Below are positions 41,111 to 48,060 of a stretch of DNA of 48,086 bases, piece by piece. The translations under genes were made by a program, and so were the position numbers. How positions within the stretch are numbered: position 1 is the stretch's first letter; every line of letters starts with the position of its first letter. The notes under the pieces were generated by a model. The model ran no database searches. It saw only the letters and a list, made by a program, of their open reading frames with translations, and was not told where the DNA came from. The stretch spans positions 20,752 to 68,837 of the forward strand of contig QHWJ01000380.1 of assembly GCA_003222535.1 (NCBI GenBank), written 5' to 3'. This DNA is from Acidobacteriota bacterium (GTDB lineage Bacteria; Acidobacteriota; Vicinamibacteria; Vicinamibacterales; CAVVIG01).

Positions 41111-41323
41111 TCAGCCCTCTTGGACCCCGCCGCCGACGAAGTTGACGATCTCGATTTCGTCTCCGTCACGCACCATCGTCACGTCGAACGCGTCACGCTT
41201 GAGCACGACCAGGTTGTGCTCCACCGCGACACGGCGCCCGTCGATCTCGAGGCGCGCCAGCAGCTCGTTCACCGTCAGGGGGCCGGCGACCTCGTGCGCG
41301 TCGCCGTTCAAGGTAATCTGCAA
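41111..41323 (-). CDS. thiS: Sulfur-carrier protein ThiS with C-terminal extension
   Basis: A 70-residue ubiquitin-fold protein that carries sulfur as a C-terminal thiocarboxylate to ThiG. Seen: [49 protein letters not shown]. Normal ThiS ends exactly at Gly-Gly. Here the frame continues four more residues (VQEG) before TGA at 41111, so the diglycine is not terminal. The DNA after the GG codons is a short GAGGGCTGAGGGCTCAG repeat, which may have displaced the stop. Either the tail is trimmed or the protein cannot be adenylated. It is the first gene of the minus-strand operon. Confidence 0.9.
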   Translation of the reverse strand: MQITLNGDAHEVAGPLTVNELLARLEIDGRRVAVEHNLVVLKRDAFDVTMVRDGDEIEIVNFVGGGVQEG

Positions 41324-41371
41324 TTTCCGAAGCCCATTCTAGCAGCCCGCGGTGGAAATCCGCCTGCATTC

Positions 41372-41406
41372 GGGGCCCCCAGCGCGGCTGCCGCGCTGGG
41401 GACCCC
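41372..41406. repeat. Palindromic element, copy 1
   Basis: CCCCAGCGCGG (41377-41387), loop CTG, CCGCGCTGGGG (41391-41401): a perfect 11-bp stem, extended by GGGG/CCCC on the outside. Copy 2 lies 151 bases away. Confidence 0.9.
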
Positions 41407-41522
41407 GTTCGGCCGGCGCTGCATCCCTCCTCCACCCCAACGCGGCTGCGATCAGATGCCGGTAAGCGAGCGGCCCGTGGTGGAAGTCCGCCGTCGCACC
41501 GAAGGCGGCGATGCGCCCGGCT

Positions 41523-41557
41523 GGGGCCCCCAGCGTGGCTGCCACGCTGGGGACCCC
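41523..41557. repeat. Palindromic element, copy 2
   Basis: CCCCAGCGTGG (41528-41538), loop CTG, CCACGCTGGGG (41542-41552). It differs from copy 1 by C to T and the matching G to A on the other arm: a compensatory pair that keeps the stem intact. Confidence 0.9.
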
Positions 41558-41764
41558 TGGCAAGGCGCGACGACCGTGTGAAGGAATCACGTACAACGCA
41601 GAAACCGCGGAACCCGCAGAGAAAAATGCTCAATTCACAGACTCTAAAGCCTGAACAGGACGCCGGAGGTTCGCTCTTGAAAACAGCTGACTCCTGATCT
41701 CGCGATCTCCTGTGGAGCCTGCTGAACAGATTTAAGGCCGTCCCCGCGACCGTTTCGTATCAAG

Positions 41765-43123
41765 ATGCACATCATGGCTCTCGACCGCTCCGCCGTTGTC
41801 GCGCGATATCGCCGGAATCGCGCGCGCTCGCGCGCGCTGTTCGACCTCCTCGCCGAGGACGCGTACTACAGTCAGCCTATCGCGCTGCGCCATCCGATCG
41901 TGTTCTATGAGGGTCATTTGCCGGGCTTCAGCTTCAACACGCTGGTGAAAAAAAGCCTCGGGCTGGCGAACGCCGACGAGAGGCTCGAAGCGCTGTTCGC
42001 GAGAGGAATCGATCCGCACGAGAGCGCGGTTGGAGGGGCAGGACTGCCGGGAGAGGCGGAAAAGGCAGGAGGCGCGTGGCCGTCTCGCGACGTCGTCCAC
42101 CAGTTCGCGGAGGAAGCCGATCGTCGGGTGATCGACGCGCTTCTGCACGCCGAGATCGAACAGCCGGGCCATCCGTTGCTCGATCGCGCGGAGGCGGTGT
42201 TCAGCATCCTCGAGCACGAGGCGATGCATCAGGAGACGCAGCTCTATATGTGGCATCGCCTGCCGTTTGCGCAGAAGCGCCGGCCGGCGGAGTACCAGCC
42301 GCGTGTGAACGGGTTGTCCCCTGCGGACGACTGGGTCGAGATTCCCGCCGGGTGCGCGACGCTTGGCGTGGAGCGCGGGTCGATTGCCTTCGGATGGGAC
42401 AACGAGCTCCCGGCGCTCAGCGCCGAGGTCCCTGCGTTCTCGATCGGGCGCCACGATGTGACCAACGAGCGGTTCCTCGAGTTCGTCGACGCCGGCGGCT
42501 ACCGTGACGCGGCGTGGTGGCAGCCCGAAGACTGGGAGTGGATCCAGCGGGACGGGGTGGCGCATCCGCTGTTCTGGGAGCGAGACGGCGACCGCGGCAG
42601 CCGATGGTACTGGCGCGGCATGTTCGACCTGATTCCGCTGCCGCTCGCGTGGCCGGTCTACGTGAGCCACGCGGAGGCGTCGGCCTACGCGCGATGGCGT
42701 GGCGGGCGGCTGCCGACTGAAGCGGAATTCCAACGGGCCGCGTTCGGATCGCCGCATGGGGATGCCACCGGGCGTGCGCATCCGTGGGGGAATGCGGAGC
42801 CGACCGAGGCGCACGGCGCCTTTGATTTTTCATGCTGGGATCCAGAAGCCGCCGGCAGCCATCCAAAGGGTGCGAGCGCGTGGGGCGTCGAGGACCTGGT
42901 TGGCAACGGCTGGGAGTGGACGAGCACGACGTTCGGGCCGTTTCCCGGGTTCCGCGCCATGGCGTCGTATCCGGAATACTCCGCCGATTTCTTCGACGGT
43001 GAGCACTTCGTCATGAAAGGAGCGTCGACGGCGACGGCGCGGGAGCTGCTGCGGCCGACATTCCGCAACTGGTTCCGCCCGCGCTATCCGTACGTGTATG
43101 CGACCTTCCGTTGTGCCCGATAG
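41765..43123 (+). CDS. egtB: Ergothioneine biosynthesis sulfoxide synthase EgtB
   Basis: A 452-residue non-haem iron enzyme joining trimethylhistidine to a thiol (cysteine or gamma-glutamylcysteine) with oxygen. The N-terminal DinB_2-type domain supplies the three-His iron site: H51 in YEGHLPGF, and H151 and H155 in EHEAMHQETQ. A formylglycine-generating-enzyme-like domain follows from about residue 190: WVEIPAGCATLGV, GRHDVTNERFLEFV, GGRLPTEAEFQRAA, VGNGWEWTST, and the end ELLRPTFRNWF. Start is ATG 41765 or 41774. The 3' end overlaps the (truncated) egtD start by 26 bases, the normal compact egtBD arrangement. The last about 125 bases recur at 46944-47068. The related SenA (selenoneine) is less likely because egtD is adjacent. 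Confidence 0.95.
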   Translation: MHIMALDRSAVVARYRRNRARSRALFDLLAEDAYYSQPIALRHPIVFYEGHLPGFSFNTLVKKSLGLANADERLEALFARGIDPHESAVGGAGLPGEAEKAGGAWPSRDVVHQFAEEADRRVIDALLHAEIEQPGHPLLDRAEAVFSILEHEAMHQETQLYMWHRLPFAQKRRPAEYQPRVNGLSPADDWVEIPAGCATLGVERGSIAFGWDNELPALSAEVPAFSIGRHDVTNERFLEFVDAGGYRDAAWWQPEDWEWIQRDGVAHPLFWERDGDRGSRWYWRGMFDLIPLPLAWPVYVSHAEASAYARWRGGRLPTEAEFQRAAFGSPHGDATGRAHPWGNAEPTEAHGAFDFSCWDPEAAGSHPKGASAWGVEDLVGNGWEWTSTTFGPFPGFRAMASYPEYSADFFDGEHFVMKGASTATARELLRPTFRNWFRPRYPYVYATFRCAR

Positions 43124-43424
43124 CACGACCGGCCGCTCCGCGGCCGGCTCGTTCGCCGGCGACGTCAAGTACTACCTCACGCAGACGCCGAGGCAGCTGC
43201 CGTCGCGCTATTTATACGACGCGCTCGGGTCGGCGCTGTTCGAAGCCATCTGCGAGCTGCCGTGGTATGGAATCACGCGCGCGGAGGGGCGCCTCCTCGC
43301 GAGTCGAGGCCGCGAGATCCTCGCCCGCGTCGATCCGCTGTCGACGCTCATCGAGCTCGGTCCCGGCAGCGGTGAGAAGCTGGCCACGCTGATCAAATCC
43401 GGAGCCGGCGAATCTCATCACCGG
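42999..43424. repeat. 426-bp direct repeat, left copy
   Basis: Spans the end of egtB and the first 327 bases of egtD. It matches 46944-47369 without any gap (constant offset 3945) and with 13 mismatches by my count, about 97% identity. Similarity ends abruptly at CATCACCGG (43424). Confidence 0.93.
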
Positions 43425-43484
43425 TCCGTTGACCTCAGTGCATCCCTGATCCGCCGGCGAGCTGCTTCACCAGCTCGCCGATGA
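43098..43484 (+). pseudogene. egtD: Truncated egtD (5' fragment)
   Basis: Starts at ATG 43098, 26 bases inside egtB, like a normal egtD. It encodes the first 109 residues of EgtD: YYLTQTPRQLPSRYLYDALG, CELPWYGITRAEGRLLASRG and the SAM-binding ELGPGSGEK. At 43424 homology to the complete egtD stops; the frame runs 60 bases into the antisense of pntB and ends. The SAM-site GSNIGNF half and the histidine site are missing, so it cannot methylate histidine. Compared with the intact copy it has Leu for Phe in SRYFYD and Lys for Glu in DVEYY, consistent with relaxed constraint. Confidence 0.92.
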
Positions 43485-44844
43485 CGCTCTTCGCATCCCC
43501 GAAGAGCATCCACGTGCGATCCGAGAAGTACAGCTCGTTGTCGATGCCGGCAAATCCCGGGTTCTTGCTCCGTTTGATTGCGAACACCGCGCGCGCTTTG
43601 TCGGCGTCGATGATCGGCATCCCGTAAATCGGGCTGCTCTTGTCCGTGCGCGCCGCGGGATTGACGACGTCGTTGGCGCCGACGACGAGCGCGACGTCGA
43701 CCTGGGGCATGTCGGGATTGATCTCGTCCATCTCCACGAGGTCGGTGTACGGAATGTCGGCTTCGGCGAGCAGCACGTTCATGTGGCCGGGCATCCGTCC
43801 CGCGACGGGGTGAATCGCGAACTTCACCGTGATGCCACGCTTCTTCAACTGATCGTACAACTCGCGCACCTTGTGCTGCGCCTGCGCGACGGCCATCCCA
43901 TAGCCCGGAATGAGGACGACGAGGCTCGCCTGCTCGAGGACCTGCGCGGCGCCCTCTGGCGTCTCCGACTTGTAGACGTTCTCCGCCCCGGCGCCCTTCG
44001 CCTGCTGCACCTGACCGAACGCCCCGAACAGCACGTTCGTGAACGAGCGGTTCATCGCCTTGCACATGATGATGGCGAGGATGAGACCGCTCGATCCGTC
44101 GAGGGCGCCCGCCGTGATCAGGAGCTTGTTGTCCAACGCAAAGCCCATCGCGACCGCGGAGAGTCCGGCGTATGAATTCAGAATCGCGATGACCGTCGGC
44201 ATGTCCGCGCCGCCGATCGGGATGATCAGCAGCACGCCGAAGAGCAACGCCAGCCCGATGATCACCGGAAACAGCAGGGGTGCCCACGGTGCCGTCGGAT
44301 GGAGGGTAATCGCCGCCGCCAGTGCCAGCGCGAGACCGAACAGCGACAGGTTCGTCACGTTCTGCCCCGGATACGTGACCGGCCGCTGCGGCACCCACGT
44401 CACCTCCTGCAGCTTGCCGGCGGCCATCAAGCTGCCGGTGAGCGTCAGGTACCCGAGGAGGATCTCCGCGATCAGCGCAACCATCCGGAAGGTCGTGAGA
44501 TGTTCGGGCCCTTCAGACACTCCCAGGTAATACTCGGCCGTGCCGACCAGTCCTGCCGCGGCGCCGCCGAACGCGTGGGACAGCGCCGTCCGCTGCGGCA
44601 CGGCGGTCAGCGGCACTCTCGAGAGCGGCACGCCGACGACGAAGCCGGCGAGGATCGCGAGCACAATCCACACGTGATGCGTGACGGTCGGCTGCGCCCA
44701 GGTGAAAATGACGGCGATGGTCGTGGCTGCGACACCCGCGTATACGCCTTTGCGAGCGGTGGGCGGCGTGTTCATCCAGTGCAGCGCGAAGATGAACAGC
44801 GCCGACGCGACGAGATACGCGAGCTGGGTGACGCCGACGATCAC
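43435..44844 (-). CDS. pntB: NAD(P) transhydrogenase, beta subunit
   Basis: A 469-residue subunit of the proton-translocating transhydrogenase, which uses the proton gradient to reduce NADP with NADH. The N-terminal half is membrane domain II (TQLAYLVASALFIFALHWM, and many further helices). The C-terminal about 180 residues are the NADP-binding domain III: VLIPGYGMAVAQAQHKVREL, HPVAGRMPGHMNVLLAEADI, VALVVGANDVVNPAARTDKS, IYGMPIIDADKARAVFAIKR. Length and motifs match PntB. Its ATG overlaps the pntAB stop (ATGA, 44841-44844). Its stop lies only 11 bases from the end of the 426-bp egt repeat, so the island boundary has nearly cut the gene but left it intact. Confidence 0.96.
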   Translation of the reverse strand: MIVGVTQLAYLVASALFIFALHWMNTPPTARKGVYAGVAATTIAVIFTWAQPTVTHHVWIVLAILAGFVVGVPLSRVPLTAVPQRTALSHAFGGAAAGLVGTAEYYLGVSEGPEHLTTFRMVALIAEILLGYLTLTGSLMAAGKLQEVTWVPQRPVTYPGQNVTNLSLFGLALALAAAITLHPTAPWAPLLFPVIIGLALLFGVLLIIPIGGADMPTVIAILNSYAGLSAVAMGFALDNKLLITAGALDGSSGLILAIIMCKAMNRSFTNVLFGAFGQVQQAKGAGAENVYKSETPEGAAQVLEQASLVVLIPGYGMAVAQAQHKVRELYDQLKKRGITVKFAIHPVAGRMPGHMNVLLAEADIPYTDLVEMDEINPDMPQVDVALVVGANDVVNPAARTDKSSPIYGMPIIDADKARAVFAIKRSKNPGFAGIDNELYFSDRTWMLFGDAKSVIGELVKQLAGGSGMH

Positions 44845-45143
44845 GAGTGGCCCCCGTCGCCACGCTTGTCGGTCTTGAACATCTTCAGCATCCGATCCGT
44901 GATCAGAAAGCCGCTGACGATGTTCGTCATCGACGCGAAGAGCGCGATGGCGCCGAGAACACGGATCCGAAGCGGGTACTCGCCGCCGGTGACGAGGATG
45001 GCACCGACGACGGCGATGGCCGAGATCGCGTTCGTGATCGACATCAGCGGCGTATGCAGCAGGCGCGACACGCGGCGGATGACGCCCATGCCGATGAACG
45101 ACGCCAGGACGAACACATAGAGAGTGGGCCAGAAATCAGTCAC
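44841..45143 (-). CDS. pntAB: NAD(P) transhydrogenase, alpha-2 subunit (membrane part)
   Basis: A 100-residue membrane protein corresponding to the C-terminal membrane part of single-chain PntA: FWPTLYVFVLASFIGMGVIR, SRLLHTPLMSITNAISAIAV, VLGAIALFASMTNIVSGFLI and the charged end MLKMFKTDKR. The HTPLMSxTNAIS block is the hallmark. It makes the three-subunit form known from Rhodospirillum together with pntAA and pntB. It starts 93 bases after pntAA and overlaps pntB by 4 bases. Confidence 0.95.
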   Translation of the reverse strand: MTDFWPTLYVFVLASFIGMGVIRRVSRLLHTPLMSITNAISAIAVVGAILVTGGEYPLRIRVLGAIALFASMTNIVSGFLITDRMLKMFKTDKRGDGGHS

Positions 45144-45236
45144 TTCTTAGTCCCTCGCGGAGGGGCACGGCTCGAAAGCCTTCGCGCGACATTCGACGTC
45201 GTAGCGCGAGCCTTCAGGTGAGCGATCCGACGGTGG
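45144..45236. other. pntAA-pntAB spacer with a REP-like sequence
   Basis: This 93-base spacer contains complementary Cys-rich-type codon fragments CGCGCGAC...GTAGCGCG and the 14-mer GCGCGAGCCTTCAG (45204-45217), which recurs at 46675-46688, next to the kinase remnant. An interspersed palindrome probably inserted between two genes that are normally adjacent. Confidence 0.45.
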
Positions 45237-46385
45237 TCACAAGCCTGCCTGTTGAAGCGCCTCGCGCGTTCGCGCGTGCTTCACTTCCCCGTCGTGCGTG
45301 ATGAGCGCGCCCTGTTGAATGTCGTCGTTGAAGTCGAGCTGAAACGCCTTGTCTTTGGTGAACGCCTGGATGAACGCCGTCAGATTCCGTGAGAACAACA
45401 GGCTCGCGTGATACGGCATCGTCGCCGGCAGATTCAGCGGCGCCATGATGGCCACCCCACCGACGTAGACCGTTTCTCCCGGTGTCGACAGCTCACAATT
45501 GCCGCCACCGTCCGCGCCGAGATCCACGATGACCGATCCCGGCTTCATGGTCTTCACAGTATCGCCGCTGATCAACCGTGGCGCGAAGACGCCGCCGATC
45601 AATGCCGTTGTGATCACCACATCCGACTGCGCGCACTCCTGCGCCAGCAGCTCGCTCTGGCGGCGGCGATCGTCATCCGACAGCTCTTTGGCATAACCAC
45701 CGCCGGCCGCGGCGCTCTCTTTCAGCTCGATGCCCACGTACTTGGCGCCGACGCTTTCGATCTGCTCCTTGACCTCCGGACGGACGTCGGTCGCGACGAC
45801 GTTGGCGCCCAGCCGGCGCGCGGTCGCGATCGCCTGGAGACCGGCCACACCAGCGCCGATCACGAACACTTTGGCGGGCCTGACCATCCCGGCCGCCGTC
45901 ATCAACATCGGAAAGTACTTGGGGAGCTCCACCGCAGCCAGCAGCACACCTTTGTACCCGCCAATGTTGGCCATCGACGAGAGCGTGTCCATCGCCTGGG
46001 CGCGAGTCGTGCGCGGGATCGCGTCGGTCGAAAAGGCGGTGATCTTGCGCGCCGCGAGCGCACGAACGGCCTCGAGATTCCGCAGCGGCATGAGCGAGCC
46101 GAGATAGATCGTCCCCGGCCGCATCCACCCCGCCTCGTCGCGCCCAGCGGCGGCCGGGGCCGTCACCTTCAGCACGAGATCGCCGGAGCCAAGAAGCGCT
46201 GCGGGATCCGGTGCGACGCTCACGCCGAGATCCCGGTACTCGGCGTCCAAGAAGCCGGCGGCCTCGCCGGCGCTGCCCTCTATCGCGATGTCATACCCGG
46301 CCTGCATGAGTTTCTTACACGACTCGGGGACGAGAGCCACACGCCGCTCGCCCGCAGAGGTTTCTTTGGGGACTGCGATACGCAT
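45237..46385 (-). CDS. pntAA: NAD(P) transhydrogenase, alpha-1 subunit (NAD-binding)
   Basis: A 382-residue soluble domain I of the transhydrogenase, which binds NAD(H). Seen: MRIAVPKETSAGERRVALVP (the alanine dehydrogenase/PNT N-terminal signature), SLMPLRN, IPRTTRAQAMDTLSSMANIG (the RxQ-D region contacting domain III), VFVIGAGVAGLQAIATARRL (dinucleotide-binding loop), and GADGGGNCELSTPG. It lacks a membrane tail, in keeping with the three-subunit form. ATG 46385 is the natural start. It is the first gene of the pntAA-pntAB-pntB operon, which runs opposite to egtB/egtD. Confidence 0.96.
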   Translation of the reverse strand: MRIAVPKETSAGERRVALVPESCKKLMQAGYDIAIEGSAGEAAGFLDAEYRDLGVSVAPDPAALLGSGDLVLKVTAPAAAGRDEAGWMRPGTIYLGSLMPLRNLEAVRALAARKITAFSTDAIPRTTRAQAMDTLSSMANIGGYKGVLLAAVELPKYFPMLMTAAGMVRPAKVFVIGAGVAGLQAIATARRLGANVVATDVRPEVKEQIESVGAKYVGIELKESAAAGGGYAKELSDDDRRRQSELLAQECAQSDVVITTALIGGVFAPRLISGDTVKTMKPGSVIVDLGADGGGNCELSTPGETVYVGGVAIMAPLNLPATMPYHASLLFSRNLTAFIQAFTKDKAFQLDFNDDIQQGALITHDGEVKHARTREALQQAGL

Positions 46386-46708
46386 TCGGCCTCTTCGTTG
46401 GGCCGGCTAAGTCCGGCCCCTGCCAATCACTCCGATTGACACCATCCCGGCTGACACCCGTGTGATGGAGACCGTGAAGACCGGCGAGCGTCCTCGGGCC
46501 GCCAGGTCTCTTCGATTGGAGGGGAGCTTGGAGCCAGAGACCACGAACACGCGCTCGATCTTCGACAGCGGATCGCGAGCGGCCAGTCGACGGTCGATGT
46601 CAATCATCTGAATGATTCAATGTCATAGCGGGTGATTGTAACCGGTGTGGACGTGGCGCGGGCCCGCGGACGTCGCGCGAGCCTTCAGCCGAGCGTGTAA
46701 GGCTGCGG
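46386..46708. other. Upstream region of pntAA, no supported gene; REP-like element near its right end
   Basis: A minus-strand frame of 66 codons (46407-46607) has no recognised domain. Its beginning, ARDPLSKIERVFVV, faintly recalls the N-terminus of phosphoesterase-family proteins (KIEHVFVLMLEN) but turns into unrelated sequence, so I do not call it. TTGACA at about 46602 on the minus strand has no matching -10 box. Around 46675-46715 the 14-mer GCGCGAGCCTTCAG is followed by AAGGCTGCGGCTC, an imperfect palindrome that abuts the kinase remnant. Confidence 0.5.
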
Positions 46709-46834
46709 CTCGAGTAACCGATCGAGCGGGAACCCCGCCGATGCAATCTCGCCGTCGAGCGACCGCCCCTCGACGAGCTCCATCGTCAGGAAATGCACGC
46801 CATCGGCTTCTTCCACCGAATAGATCATGACGAT
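46709..46834 (-). pseudogene. Internal fragment of a Ser/Thr protein kinase
   Basis: The reading IVMIYSVEEADGVHFLTMEL followed by VEGRSLDGEIASAGFPLDRL matches the strand-hinge region of PknB-type kinases (HPNIVxIYSVEEADGxxFLxMELVEG). Neither the ATP-binding loop before it nor the HRDLKPAN catalytic loop after it is present; the upstream part has shifted frame. It is about 42 residues of a domain of about 270. It ends at the REP-like palindrome. Confidence 0.72.
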
Positions 46835-46922
46835 AAGTCTCGGCGGTGTTCGCCGGGTGGCGTCGCTGACCATTCGCGAGAAACGCCGCGTTCGGCTCGG
46901 TAGGCCTTTCGCTCTCACACGC

Positions 46923-46928
46923 TACAAT
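46923..46928 (+). promoter_or_regulatory. Candidate -10 box upstream of the complete egtD
   Basis: TACAAT stands inside a small inverted repeat (ACACGC at 46917-46922, GCGTGT at 46933-46938), 16 bases before the right repeat copy begins. No good -35 box is visible. If active, it would give egtD its own transcript now that egtB is 3.8 kb away. Confidence 0.25.
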
Positions 46929-46943
46929 GAGCGCGTGTCTGGA

Positions 46944-47068
46944 GTGAGCATTTCGTCATGAAAGGGGCGTCGACGGCGACCGCGCGGGAGCTGCTGCGGC
47001 CGACATTCCGCAACTGGTTCCGCCGGCGCTATCCGTACGTGTATGCGACCTTCCGTTGCGCCCGATAG
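46944..47068 (+). pseudogene. egtB: egtB 3' fragment
   Basis: Repeats the last 41 codons of egtB (HFVMKGASTATARELLRPTF then RNWFRRRYPYVYATFRCAR) with a Pro to Arg change. The in-frame codons upstream hit a stop at 46928. An in-frame ATG at 46958 could open a 36-residue leader whose end overlaps egtD by 26 bases, so it might still serve translational coupling of egtD. Confidence 0.88.
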
Positions 47069-47369
47069 CACGACCGGCCGCTCCGCGGCCGGCTCGTTCG
47101 CCGGCGACGTGGAGTACTACCTCACGCAGACGCCGAGGCAGCTGCCGTCGCGCTATTTCTACGACGCGCTCGGCTCGGCGCTGTTCGAAGCCATCTGCGA
47201 GCTGCCGTGGTATGGAATCACGCGCGCGGAGGGGCGCCTCCTCGCGAGTCGAGGCCGCGAGGTCCTCGCCCGCGTCGATCCGCTGTCGACGCTCATCGAG
47301 CTCGGCCCCGGCAGCGGAGAGAAGCTGGCCACGCTGATCAAATCCGGGGCCGGCGAATCTCATCACCGG
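46944..47369. repeat. 426-bp direct repeat, right copy
   Basis: Right-hand copy of the 42999-43424 repeat, same orientation. Between the copies lie 3,519 bases carrying the pnt operon and remnants. Here the sequence continues into the complete egtD. Confidence 0.93.
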
Positions 47370-48050
47370 CGACTGGCCGTGCACCTCATCGACGTGTCAG
47401 CAGCGGCGCTCGATCTCGCCAGCCGAACGCTCAGGGCGGTGAACGCGGCCAGGCCTGTCGAGATTGTCGTGCACCAGGCGACGTACGAAGCGGGCCTCGT
47501 CGAGGTCGGGGCTGGGCGCCGGACGTCCGGATCCGGCGGCCGAACGCTGATGCTGTTTCTCGGTTCCAACATCGGCAACTTCGATCCGCCCGGCGCCGAC
47601 GCGTTCCTGCTCAACATCCGCGCCGCGCTCGCGACCGGCGACGCGTTGCTCATCGGCGCGGATCTGTTGAAGCCGGAGGAAGACCTGCTGCTCGCTTATG
47701 ACGACCCGCTCGGCGTGACCTCGGCCTTCAATCGTAATCTGCTGATCCGGATCAACCGCGAGCTCGGCGCCGACTTCGACGTCGACGCGTTCCGCCATCG
47801 CGCGCTGTGGAATGATGCCGAGTCGCGCGTCGAGATGCATCTGGCCGCCACGCGGCGGCAGCGGGTTCGCATTCCCGCGGCGTCGCTCGACGTGACGTTT
47901 GAAGAGGGCGAGACAATTTGGACGGAAAGCTCGTACAAATACCGGCGAGACGATGTCGTGCGGATGCTGGAGCGGGCCGGGTTCGGCCGCGTCGATCAGT
48001 GGATCGACGAGGCGGACGGCTTCGCGCTGACGCTGGTCGAGGCCACATAG
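47043..48050 (+). CDS. egtD: L-histidine N-alpha-methyltransferase EgtD
   Basis: A complete 335-residue SAM-dependent enzyme that trimethylates histidine to hercynine, the first step of ergothioneine synthesis. Seen: SRYFYDALGSALFEAICELP then WYGITRAE at the N-terminus, the SAM-binding ELGPGSGEKLATLI, LMLFLGSNIGNFDPPGADAF, GADLLKPEEDLLLAYDD, TSAFNRNLLIRINRELGADF, and the C-terminal WTESSYKYRRDDV. All are standard EgtD blocks. The ATG at 47043 lies 26 bases inside the egtB fragment. It shares its first 109 codons with the truncated copy at 43098. EgtB and a functional EgtD are thus both present but no longer adjacent. Confidence 0.95.
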   Translation: MRPSVAPDSTTGRSAAGSFAGDVEYYLTQTPRQLPSRYFYDALGSALFEAICELPWYGITRAEGRLLASRGREVLARVDPLSTLIELGPGSGEKLATLIKSGAGESHHRRLAVHLIDVSAAALDLASRTLRAVNAARPVEIVVHQATYEAGLVEVGAGRRTSGSGGRTLMLFLGSNIGNFDPPGADAFLLNIRAALATGDALLIGADLLKPEEDLLLAYDDPLGVTSAFNRNLLIRINRELGADFDVDAFRHRALWNDAESRVEMHLAATRRQRVRIPAASLDVTFEEGETIWTESSYKYRRDDVVRMLERAGFGRVDQWIDEADGFALTLVEAT

Positions 48051-48060
48051 AATTAAGAAT

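Larger units (their letters stand above)
41324..41764. other. Divergent intergenic region between thiS and egtB, repeat-rich
   Basis: This 441-base gap holds no gene I can support. It has two near-identical long palindromes (41372-41406 and 41523-41557) flanked by related GTGGAAxTCCGCC sequence, so a unit of about 150 bases is imperfectly duplicated. Near 41600 is an AGAAACCGCGGAACCCGCAGAG stretch of dispersed-repeat type. Promoters for the thiS operon and for egtB should lie at the two ends; none is obvious. Confidence 0.6.

Noticed and set aside
46407-46607. 66-residue minus-strand frame upstream of pntAA, perhaps a phosphoesterase N-terminus
   Set aside because: Only about 10 residues recall that family and the rest does not follow; too little to call even a pseudogene.
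42999-47369. Assembly duplication as the full explanation of the egt repeat
   Set aside because: The copies differ at 13 sites and enclose a complete unrelated operon. A strain chimera cannot be excluded from sequence alone and is listed as the refuting case.
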